A stretch of DNA of 20,058 bases. Origin: a virus. The DNA lies in IMG/VR virus record IMGVR_UViG_3300031787_001057, positions 1 to 20,058 of that record. The stretch is one strand, 5' to 3'. Both the position numbers and the translations under genes were made by a program. This document shows, in pieces, positions 1 to 9,600 of this stretch (position 1 is its first letter; every line of letters starts with the position of its first letter). The notes under the pieces were generated by a model that saw nothing but the letters and a program-made list of their open reading frames with translations, was not told the origin of the DNA and made no database searches.

Positions 1-2
1 AT

Positions 3-857
3 TTGTTGTCTATTGATTACGATGAATTTTACAATTGGGGTCTTGCAGGATTAGGAAACAGAGCGATTGCTGAGAGAATAGTAGAGGCGCATCACAGACA
101 CACATTTACTGAAGATGACTTAATTATAGTGCAGTGGAGCAGTCACCTACGTAATGATTGGTATCACGAACACAGTCTACCTGAAAGACGTTCTAATTGG
201 AAAACTGCTGGTAGCATTTTTAATTACCTAAATCAATCTCTATATGATCAAAAATGGGTTGATACATTTTTCTATGAACCAGCATATCTCATGCATACCT
301 TAAACAATATAAGTTTAACTCAGGGTTTTTTAAATTCAACCGGTTGCAAATGGTACATGACTAGTATAGGAGATATACGTGATATGGGGGATGATTTTAG
401 AGATGCTCCTGGATCAGGAGAAAAACATATCTATGATAATCCTAATAGATCAAAAACTGGTCTTGCCTGGGACAAAATTGCTAATTTAAAGTTCTATGAA
501 GAAAAAATATGGAATGATCATGCAGATCACTGGCTTACTCCATTAGAAACTATAGCAAAACAACATTTAGATTTAACTTTTGAATTTGATGATACTAATG
601 CTCCTGGTGAAAAGTTTTTTGACATCCACCCTTCTCCACATCAAAACATTATATGGATAGAACAAGAATTAAAAGACAAATTAGAATTAACAGAAACTTC
701 AATTAATGCTGTTAAAGAACTTGCAGACAGTATACATAGTTTGCAGAAAAAAATGAAATTTGACAAAATTACATTCGAACTTACCCTGGCTAAACGAATA
801 GATTGGCCCAGTTCAGTGAGTCATATGGTGTGGCCAACTTGGCCTAACGGATTTTAA
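3..857 (+). CDS. SGNH/GDSL-hydrolase-like protein, 5' end cut by window
   Basis: The reading frame is open to the left edge, so the true start lies upstream; the TTG at position 3 is not a credible start. About 284 residues are visible. Near the front is a GLAGLGNRAI segment followed by a hydrophobic strand ending in QWSSHLRNDW. This resembles the Gly and Asn blocks of SGNH esterases/acyl hydrolases in phage relatives, where a G-x-SN-x-xI segment precedes a 'WS..R' strand. Near residues 207-214 a D-x-H-P-S-x-x-H stretch looks like the C-terminal Asp-His catalytic block. The GDS nucleophile block would be in the missing N-terminus, so catalysis cannot be confirmed. The gene ends 9 bp before the carbamoyltransferase start, so the two are probably co-transcribed. 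A role in removing or moving acyl groups on a surface glycan is inference only; a non-enzymatic or sulfotransferase-like fold is the alternative. Confidence 0.5.
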   Translation: MLSIDYDEFYNWGLAGLGNRAIAERIVEAHHRHTFTEDDLIIVQWSSHLRNDWYHEHSLPERRSNWKTAGSIFNYLNQSLYDQKWVDTFFYEPAYLMHTLNNISLTQGFLNSTGCKWYMTSIGDIRDMGDDFRDAPGSGEKHIYDNPNRSKTGLAWDKIANLKFYEEKIWNDHADHWLTPLETIAKQHLDLTFEFDDTNAPGEKFFDIHPSPHQNIIWIEQELKDKLELTETSINAVKELADSIHSLQKKMKFDKITFELTLAKRIDWPSSVSHMVWPTWPNGF

Positions 858-866
858 AGGAATACA

Positions 867-2678
867 ATGAAAAAAGATATCTGGATTGCAGCATTAGCTC
901 GAGGACATAACAGCAGTGTGTGTCTCTTAAAAAATGGCGAAATCGTATTTTCGATTGAGGAAGAGAGATTAAGTAGAAATAAGTATGACGGCGGCCCGTA
1001 CGCTGCAATGCTTAAAATACTAGACTACACTGACAAGATTGATTATCTTGTAATAGCACATACACAAAGTCTACAAGAAACCGCAGGTAGAGTTGACTTT
1101 AGCGGTGACGACATTTATACCGGACTTGCAAGAAAACTAGGATTAATTAGTAGAAAAGAAAATCCTTACAAACATCCGCAGGTAATTGATCTTAGTCACG
1201 TGCATCATAAACTACACGCTGCTTGTGCATTTTACAGGTCAGGGTTTGATCAAGCAACAGCACTAATTGTAGACGGCGCCGGCACATTTATTCCACTTAA
1301 TATTAGTGGTGAACAAATCATTGGATGGGAAACTGAAAGTATCTATGACTGTAAATATCCTGCAAGTTTTAAAACGGTGTACAAACACATTGGACTTAGA
1401 GGGCCAAATCCTGGTGCATTAGTTAAAAGTTTTGATGGTACCATGTACGACGAACCAGGGCAGACGCACGAAGCATTGATTACAGATCGTGCAGGTATTA
1501 CCAAAGTCTACGAAGCTGTAACACAATATTGTGGATGGTCAAGTATTGAAGCAGGAAAAACTATGGGATTGTTCCCATATGGAAAAGAAAATTCAAATAT
1601 TCCTAAATTGTTTGATGACACAAGTATATCTCCAGTGGCCAATAGGAATCTTATTGTTCCAACGTATCCAAACGGTGCTGTAGTAAATGCTGAGTTATTT
1701 TCTTATCTAGGTAGCGATGCTACACAGATGTCCTGGGGTGATAATAGCGATGTTACATATCTAGACAATCGCAGAGATCTAGCATATGCTTGTCAAACTC
1801 AAACTCAAGAACAAGTTTTGAGATTAATTCGAAAAGCTGTAGAAATGACTGGACAAAAGAAAGTGGTAATTAGCGGAGGTTACGGACTAAACTGTGTAGC
1901 AAATTACTACTATCTACAACATCTAAGAGCCGAAGGAATTGAAATTTACGTAGAACCTATTAGTAATGACGCCGGAACTGCAATAGGCGCAGCCTTAATG
2001 TTTTATAAGAGTATAGAACCACAATCTAATATAGATTATTCAAAAGACGGGCTATATCTAGGATTCAAGTATGATTATTCTGATGCAGATATTGCTGCAT
2101 TTACACAATCCCATGGCGCTGAAATTACAGATGCTACTGATCAAGACATTGTAGATCTTTTGATTAACAAAAATATCGTGGCATTTTTTCAAGGGCGTAG
2201 CGAGAACGGCCCTAGAGCACTAGGTAATCGAAGTATTCTATTTGATCCAAGATTTAGTGACGGAAAAGATTATGTAAACAGTGTTAAGAATAGAGAATAT
2301 TTCCGCCCGTTTGCAGGATCAATTATGCAGGAGCACGTACATGAATGGTTCGATTTACGTGGAATGAAAGATACTCCACACATGATGTATGCAGTAAATT
2401 GCCAACCGGGTATAGAAGAAAAGATTCCTAGTATTATACACATTGATGGAACCTGCCGTATTCAAACAGTGACTGCTGAGCAGAATCAACATTATTATAA
2501 CCTCATTAAAGAGTTCTATGATACTACAGGTTGCCCAATAATTTTCAACACTAGTTTTAATCTAGGCGGAGATCCGCTAGTAGAAACCTTGTTTGATGCC
2601 GTAGAAACGCTGCAAAAAAGCAAGATAGAATACCTGTACCTGCCAGAATACAAAAAACTGCTAAAAATTGCCAACTAA
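867..2678 (+). CDS. NodU/CmcH/TobZ-family carbamoyltransferase
   Basis: This 603-aa protein has the full length and motif order of the family. The N-terminal Kae1-like part has the HNSS block at residues 14-17 and an EEERLSR block. A His cluster (H111, H113, H114, H117) and D136 in a VDGAG motif follow; equivalent His and Asp residues bind metal and carbamoyl-adenylate in characterised members such as TobZ. SGGYGLNC follows in the middle. The C-terminal YrdC-like part carries QGRSENGPRALGNRS from residue 442, then FRPFA and an FNTSFN block. Members transfer carbamoyl from carbamoyl phosphate, through carbamoyl-AMP, to a hydroxyl group of a sugar, antibiotic or modified nucleobase. AAGG lies 7-10 nt before the ATG. 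Marine T4-like phages often carry such a gene; proposed targets are modified DNA bases or surface glycans. No hydroxymethylating enzyme is in view, so the substrate is unknown. No key residue appears lost. Confidence 0.88.
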   Translation: MKKDIWIAALARGHNSSVCLLKNGEIVFSIEEERLSRNKYDGGPYAAMLKILDYTDKIDYLVIAHTQSLQETAGRVDFSGDDIYTGLARKLGLISRKENPYKHPQVIDLSHVHHKLHAACAFYRSGFDQATALIVDGAGTFIPLNISGEQIIGWETESIYDCKYPASFKTVYKHIGLRGPNPGALVKSFDGTMYDEPGQTHEALITDRAGITKVYEAVTQYCGWSSIEAGKTMGLFPYGKENSNIPKLFDDTSISPVANRNLIVPTYPNGAVVNAELFSYLGSDATQMSWGDNSDVTYLDNRRDLAYACQTQTQEQVLRLIRKAVEMTGQKKVVISGGYGLNCVANYYYLQHLRAEGIEIYVEPISNDAGTAIGAALMFYKSIEPQSNIDYSKDGLYLGFKYDYSDADIAAFTQSHGAEITDATDQDIVDLLINKNIVAFFQGRSENGPRALGNRSILFDPRFSDGKDYVNSVKNREYFRPFAGSIMQEHVHEWFDLRGMKDTPHMMYAVNCQPGIEEKIPSIIHIDGTCRIQTVTAEQNQHYYNLIKEFYDTTGCPIIFNTSFNLGGDPLVETLFDAVETLQKSKIEYLYLPEYKKLLKIAN

Positions 2679-2714
2679 TTAGAACCCGTTAATTCAATGC
2701 TGATATTGTTTATG

Positions 2715-2721
2715 CTAAATA
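2715..2721 (+). promoter_or_regulatory. Late-promoter-like box CTAAATA
   Basis: CTAAATA lies 22 bp before the ATG at 2744, in the 65-bp gap after the carbamoyltransferase. It resembles the T4 late promoter TATAAATA, read by sigma gp55 with the sliding clamp, and its variants in marine T4-like phages. The identical heptamer precedes gp18 and the gene at 19397. A transcript starting about 6 nt downstream would have a leader of about 16 nt. Confidence 0.55.
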
Positions 2722-2743
2722 CTCAATACACCATTGGATCGAT

Positions 2744-3133
2744 ATGGACTTTACTAGATATTTTTTACGCGGACTCAAGGGCACCCTGAGATTTAACAAC
2801 GGAGTTAATCTCAGTTATAAAGGCCCCTGGGTTGAAATTTTCCCTAACACAGTTATTGACGAATTCTACGTGGGCGATTTTATGTCTGCGGAATACACCA
2901 TGTGCGTAGATGGTGGATCTGTTGATAAAGAAATTATCAAATGTTTAGTAGTTGCTGGGCCGTCTTCGGCTAGTATTACAATATACGGCAGAACTTCATT
3001 ACAGGATGATATGATTACATTGTCTGCAACGGTCAATGATTCAAAAGTCACGTTAATTGCATCCCCAATTGGTCCAGAATCGAAAAGATTGATATTCAGC
3101 GTTAGCTACTATCATGCTATAAATGACCTATAA
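2744..3133 (+). CDS. Small virion structural protein (129 aa)
   Basis: This protein is beta-rich and short, with no signal peptide or membrane segment. The middle reads like a module I associate with structural proteins of marine T4-like phages: a 'VGDFMSAEYTMCVD' strand pair, an acidic loop, then 'ITIYGRTSLQDDMITLSATV'. That alternation of short strands and glycines suggests a compact beta-sandwich on a fibre or baseplate appendage. Placement supports this: it starts a + strand block of three genes (2744-9829) that ends in a giant structural protein, and it follows a CTAAATA late box. No good Shine-Dalgarno is visible; only a weak GGAT lies 5-8 nt before the ATG. An alternative GTG or ATG start inside would lose the first strand, so I keep this start. 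The exact role is unknown. Confidence 0.6.
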   Translation: MDFTRYFLRGLKGTLRFNNGVNLSYKGPWVEIFPNTVIDEFYVGDFMSAEYTMCVDGGSVDKEIIKCLVVAGPSSASITIYGRTSLQDDMITLSATVNDSKVTLIASPIGPESKRLIFSVSYYHAINDL

Positions 3134-3142
3134 GAGAATAAA

Positions 3143-3658
3143 ATGACAGTTGAATACTCCCCACTAAAATCAAACTACGGATTTGCAAGTCCTGGATTTG
3201 CTGTAGACGATCTAGGTAATGTTAATCTAGATAACAATATAGTTATAGACAACGACGCTACAATAAACGGGACTTTATTTGCAGCTAACATTCAAATAGG
3301 CGGCAGTGGCGCAGCATTTGATATTATAGAAAATGACGATTCGACACTGTCTTTATCAAAAGATATTACAAACAGTCACTTAAGAAATCTCGGTGTATTA
3401 GAAAGATTAGAAGTAGATGGTGACGTTTATATTGGAATAGCATCTACTAATTTTATCAGTATAGATAACGGCGCTGTTGTTATTAACAGTTCGGAAATTG
3501 GTGGCATGGATAACATAGCAATTGGACAAAATACTCCAGCAGACGCTACATTTTTAGATGCAGCAGCAAACAATGCACCAACATTAGCCAGTCACTTGAC
3601 TAGAAAAGACTATGTTGATGCAAGAGTAACAGCGTTTTCAATAGCATTCGGAGCATAA
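3143..3658 (+). CDS. Short tail-fibre-like structural protein (171 aa)
   Basis: Residues 20-60 alternate short hydrophobic strands with Asn, Asp and Gly turns ('DLGNVNLDNNIVIDNDATINGTLFA'-like pattern; see nt 3203-3290), typical of beta-helical or trimeric fibre shafts. The C-terminus has an 'AIGQNTPADATF' segment, then 'LTRKDYVDARVTAFSIAFGA', a shaft-end signature in which a K-x-YVD strand leads into a short helix. The gene begins 9 nt after the previous stop with a GAG before the ATG, and it precedes the 2052-aa gene by 12 nt, so all three are probably one transcript. It could be a short tail fibre, a linker attaching a fibre to the baseplate, or a truncated paralogue of a longer fibre. No receptor-binding tip is recognisable. 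Confidence 0.6.
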   Translation: MTVEYSPLKSNYGFASPGFAVDDLGNVNLDNNIVIDNDATINGTLFAANIQIGGSGAAFDIIENDDSTLSLSKDITNSHLRNLGVLERLEVDGDVYIGIASTNFISIDNGAVVINSSEIGGMDNIAIGQNTPADATFLDAAANNAPTLASHLTRKDYVDARVTAFSIAFGA

Positions 3659-3670
3659 GGAAAAGATTAA

Positions 3671-6600
3671 ATGGCAAAAAAGAAATTACTCAATTACGTA
3701 TTTGAACCAGGATTAAGCAAAGATTCTAATGCTTTTCCTAATGCTTATGCTCTGTTGTCGGCAAACAAAGCCTTCATCCAGGCGCAAGTTGTAGCTTTTA
3801 TAAATTATAACATAACAAATAGTATTTCGCCGTATGTTGGTTATACATATGCACCCGCAAAGTGTACTAGAGATGTAGGATATTTTATCGATGCTATCTT
3901 GCACGATTTAAAATATGGCGGCAATGTAAAAATTAGACAGGTAGCTGACTATTTTCATATTAAAGGCGAACCTATGATTCGAGGTGATGTATCACCGGAA
4001 ATTACAGGTCAACAATATATAAGAGATATTATCAACAATTATATCTTTACAAATAATCCAGTAACTCCAACTTACGGACAGACTGTTGTTGAGCAAGTCA
4101 CAAACCAATCGTCGGGAGAGCAGGGAGCCGCTGCAAGAATTACTAGTGAATTTCAAATCTTAGGTAACGTTATTCAGAACGGACCAACAGCAATGGCTAC
4201 AAAGGTTCCTGGAGTAAGTTCTATTAGAATTCTAGGCAGTTATTTGCCTAGTGATGTCCTATTAATAACAAATACTAATACTGGGCAAATATTATATAAT
4301 TTTGCTGATCCTTCAAACACAGTTAATTTTGAATATAAAAATGGTAGGAGCAGTGGTGACGGTGAACTATTAAGTGATTTAGATTTTCCGTCGTGGTGGC
4401 AAACTACTGATACAATTACCACAATTAATCTATCAGAAGATACTTCGACACTTTCGGCATCAACGGATTTACAAATATTTGTAGAAGAGCCATATCAAAC
4501 AATTCGTCCTTGGGACTTTGGTACAGATGCTATTGAGCGTATGCGTGTTGCCGCTCCGCAGGCCATGCTTGACGCTGACTTTGAATACGGACTGCAACCA
4601 ACTAAATGGCAGGCTCTTGGATTATTGAGAAGTTATCCTAGTTTTTACGAAATTCCTGCAACTGACTTAACCATTAATGCCATAACTACAGATGCGTCAG
4701 CAACTACTGGATTTTTTGGAGCTTCTTTAATAACAGTTTCGACAAATGGTAGTCACGGTTATAGTGTTGGAACTCCTATCACTGTTAAGGGATTGTCTAA
4801 TAACATTAACGGATTTTCGAGAGCAGAAGGTACTTTTTTAGTTCACAGCATTCCTAGTGCGGTAGCTTTTACTTACTATGCTTCTGCAAAAGTGGGATCA
4901 GCAGTTGGTGAAAGTTTATTCACTTCTTTTGCTCAAATTAGACAGGCAGGATTCTACACCGGCGCAAGTATTGGTGCTCCTGTATTCAGCGTTGCTAGTA
5001 ACGGAACAACAAGCACAATCGTTTCGGTATTTGATTCACCAAGCTCTTCATTAAGAATTGCGTACAGCGGCTCTGCTCCTACACCTGGATCACCAATTAC
5101 TGGTAGTACATTTATTCCAGCAGGAACATCTGTATCGGCTATCAACGGAAATGCGGTAGCAACAGTGTATGCAAAAAATGACATTAACCCAACTGATACT
5201 TCAATATCATTAACTAGCTATACTGGAGTACAAGGCGGAATGGCGTTCGACAATGGGTCAGGTGATGCTGTCTATATTAATTCTATTTTAAGTGGTGAGG
5301 CAAATCTTTCAGCAGCTTGTGGTCTTACATTGTTAGGGGCCGATGGAATTGATACTGGTGTTACTGGCACAATCGTAGCAGCTATTGGATCATTGGCAAC
5401 ATTTAATGTTTCTAGAACCGCTGGAGAATATACCGTAACTGATGCTCAGGATAGCACATCAAACGGTATTAATTATGCAATTGGAGATCAAATAAGAATT
5501 GACGGTAATCAAGTTGGTGGATCAATAGGAACTAACGATATAACTATTACTGTTTCTTCTATTGATAGCGGTGGTGCAATTGTTGGATTTACCTATAGCG
5601 GACTAGCTGTATCTGGAGGTGAAACATATACAGCAGTTAGTCAATCATCTACAACAAGCACATTGGGTGCAGGCGCAACTATTACAGTTATAAGAACAGG
5701 CGGCACAGGAGAATATACTGTGTCACTGGCGAATGGTGGGGCGGATTTTGTTCCAGCAGACACTGTTACTTGGGCCGGTACTAGCTTTGGCGGAACTAGT
5801 CCAGAAAACGATATCGTTATTCAAGTCAACGGAGTTACTGGTGGTGCAATTGTTGATTGGGAATTAGTTGGAACTCCTGTTGGTGTATCCGGTGATGCTG
5901 TTTATACAACTCCGCCTTCTAATAATCTTACAAATTCTGGCGCAGGAGCCGAGTTTACAATAGAACGAATTTCTGGAGCATATTCAAGCATAGTGACAGA
6001 CGGCGGCGCAAATTATAGAAATGGAAATCAAATTTTAATATTAGGAACAGATATTGGGGGAGCATCTCCGTTAAACGATCTATTATTAACTGTAGCAAAT
6101 TCATCTGCAGGTTCAATCATTTCTGCTTCAGCTAACGGAACACCGTTTACCGGCGATAGCTTTTTGATATATCCTTCGCTGACACTAAGCGAATCGTTAA
6201 CCGGTGAGTTGCCAACAGGCACCAGCTTAGATGTTGGTGCTATTGGCACTGTTCAAGTAGATTTTACATCCAAGCACGGGTTAGTTCCAGGTGCAACTAT
6301 ACTATCTAATATTACATCAACACCTGCTCCGGAAGTAACTGCTGTTGCAACTAATTTGCCTAATTCCGGCACATGGACTGACGTAGCAGGTTATAATGGA
6401 AGATTTGTTGCTATTAAATCTGGCAGTAACGGTACAGCAGTTTCAACCAACGGAACAACTTGGACAGTAGGCGGAAATTTAACCGCCTCTACAACTTGGA
6501 CTAGTATTGCTGTAGGACCAATTGGAGGTATTACAACATTCTGGGTGGCTATTGCCAGCGGTGGTACTGTTGCTAATTATTCCACAGACAATGGCGCAAC

Positions 6601-9600
6601 TTGGACAGTGGGGGGTGTATTACCTAGTTCAGGTTCTTGGACCAGTGTTGCCTATTTCAACTCGGCTTTCGTTGCAGTAAGAAGTGGTTCAACTGCCGCA
6701 GCATACTCTACAGACGGTATTAATTGGACCGCAGCAACATTGCCAAGTTCATCCAATTGGCAAGACGTATCTGGCGGAACTGTAGGCACCTCAGCATTTT
6801 TTGTAGCCGTAGCCACAGGGGGAACAGCCGCAGCATATTCTGTAGATAACGGAGCAAACTGGACTGCATCAACACTGCCTAGTAGCACAACGTGGAACGC
6901 TGTTACATTTGGAAACTCTAGATTTTTAACGGTGGCAAAAAATACTGCGGTAGCAGCATTATCAACTAACGGAACATCTTGGACTTCAATTACATTACCG
7001 GTATCGGGTACTTGGAATGATTTAATTTTTGGTGACGATAATTTTGTTATTGTGGCAGACAGTGGCGGGCTTGTTTTAACATCGTTTACTGGTGAAACTG
7101 GCGGATTTACTGAAAGATCTAGTGCTGCCGCTATCGCCTATGAAGGTATTGGATTTAGTACATATTCAGGGGCTTCTAGTAAATTTGTTGCGGTAGCTAC
7201 CGGTTCGTCAGCAGCACAGGCAATTACATTAACCTCGGCCAATCATCAGTTAGCTGCTGGTCCTTTTGTTATTACAGAAGTTCCGTCTGATACTAGACTT
7301 AGATATCCTGCAAGAAGTACGGGTGCTATAAATTCCACTGCTGCAATTACAGGAGCACTTTATGCTAGACCTGATACATTCTTTACACATAGACCGTTTG
7401 ACGGTGGTGTACAATTAGGTACAGGTGGTCCGCAATATGGTTCGCAGGCAATTCGACAGAGTAAAAAATACATTCGATACCAATCTGGTAAAGGCATGAT
7501 GTATACTACTGGAGCACTATTTGCACCTAGTTATAATATTGCATCGGCAACGGCAACTGGCTTGGCAGCAAACAGTATTATAACCGTTACTACTGACGAT
7601 ACTGATCACGGAGCACAACCTGGAGCAACTATTGAAATTGTTGGAATGGTATCGTTTGAATACAACGGAACCTATATTGTTGAATCTGTACTCAGTTCTA
7701 GAACATTTACTGTAAGATCAATTGTGCCATTATCTACAACAACAGCTGAATTAGGATCTGACACCAGGATGCTGGCAAAAACATGGCATGGATCTACAGT
7801 TAGAGTAGGGGCGTTTGACGAACAGAATGGAATTTTCTATCAATACGATGGACAAGAAATGGCTCTTGTTAGACGTAGCAGTACTCAACAGTTAACTGGT
7901 ACAGTATCAGCAAACATTGAAAGCAATCTTATCAGCGGAAGCGGCACAAGATTTGCTGAACAATTAAAAGCTGGAGATAAAATTGTATTGAGAGGTATGA
8001 CTCACACAGTTACCGGAATAACTAGTAATACTCAAATGACAGTGACTCCTGACTGGCGAGGTGTGAATGCTATCAGCGGAGCTAAGTTGTGTCTAGTTAC
8101 TGAGTTGTTAATTCCTCAACACGAATGGAATATGGACAAAGCTGACGGTACTGGTCCTTCGGGATATGTATTTGATGTATCTAGAATGCAGATGATCGGT
8201 ATTCAATATTCTTGGTATGCTGCGGGATTTATTGAATTTATGATTAGGGGATCTGACGGTAAGTTTATTTTCTTGCATAGAATTCGTAACTCAAACGTCA
8301 ATACAGAAGCATATATGAGAACTGCTAACTTACCAGTTCGTTATGAAGTTGAAAATGCTTCTGCAAGAAGTAAATTAAAAACAACAATTAATTCTTCTGC
8401 TACATCAATTACATTAATAGATGCATCTAGATTCCCAAATGCGGGCACTGTATATATCGACAATGAAATTATTTCATACTCGAACAGATCTGGAGATACG
8501 CTGACTGGTTGTACAAGAGCAACAACTTTAAGTAATTTTGTTGCAGGATTGAATCGTTCGTTTACTGGTAGCGTTGCAGCATCTCACTCTGCCGGAGTTG
8601 GCGTTAATTTAATTAGTTGTACACTGACACCTACAATTAGTCACTGGGGTTCAGCATTATTAACTGACGGATTGTTCGATGAAGATCGAGGATACATTTT
8701 CAGTTATGCAGCAGCAGCGGTTAGTGTTACTACCACTAAACAAACAGCGTTCATGATTCGTTTGGCACCTAGCGTGTCTAATGCACTTGTTGGCGATTTG
8801 GGCGAAAGAGATCTACTAAACAGAGCCCAGTTGCTATTAAAGAGTATTGCTATTGCTGCTGACACGGGAACCGGCAACTTGGTTATTGAAGGGGTATTGA
8901 ATCCTAGAAACTATCCTGCTAACCCAAGTAATATTATTTGGACTGGTTTATCAAGTTCTGGAGCAGGCGGACAGCCTAGCTTTGCACAAATTGCACTAGG
9001 CGGTTCAATTAACTGGGGTGGTGTTCCTCTAACAACTGCAACAGCTCAGGTTGCTGGACTTGTTCAAAGCTCAGTTAGCACACCAGCATTAAACCCTGGA
9101 CCAGGTGGAACCTATTCCAACTCGTTTAGAATTGATAGAAATACATTTATTATCACCAATGCTCAATACGATGCAAGTGGATTGCAAATTGGAGATATTT
9201 TAATCAATGGTACCTATCTTGTAGGAAATAGAACAGTGACTAACGCCCAAAGGACTGCTCTTACTATTAGTACCGTACCATATACTATTATTACTATGAA
9301 TGCAAACGCCAGTGCAAACAGTCCTAATAATACTGGAATTTCTGTAACAACTCAAATTCCTCAAACTGCGTCATCGTATCCAAGTACTAACTATCTATTC
9401 TTTACCAATGCTTCATGGAACAGTTCAGGAGCTTCAATTGGAACTAGGGTAGATACTACAACTACGCAATTTCCTGCAGGGACTTCAGTGTCAGCGGTCA
9501 CAACTAGAACACTAGGATTTACCACTGTTCGTCGAGTGACATTTACTCAGAATGCCAATACCACAGTTGCAGCAGCAGCAAATATAACTTTCCAGTTTGG

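Noticed and set aside
6350-7240. Possible sialidase or other glycosidase domain
   Set aside because: Blades lack the Asp-box consensus S-x-D-x-G-x-x-W in full register and no arginine triad or acidic catalytic set is visible; a non-enzymatic propeller is safer.
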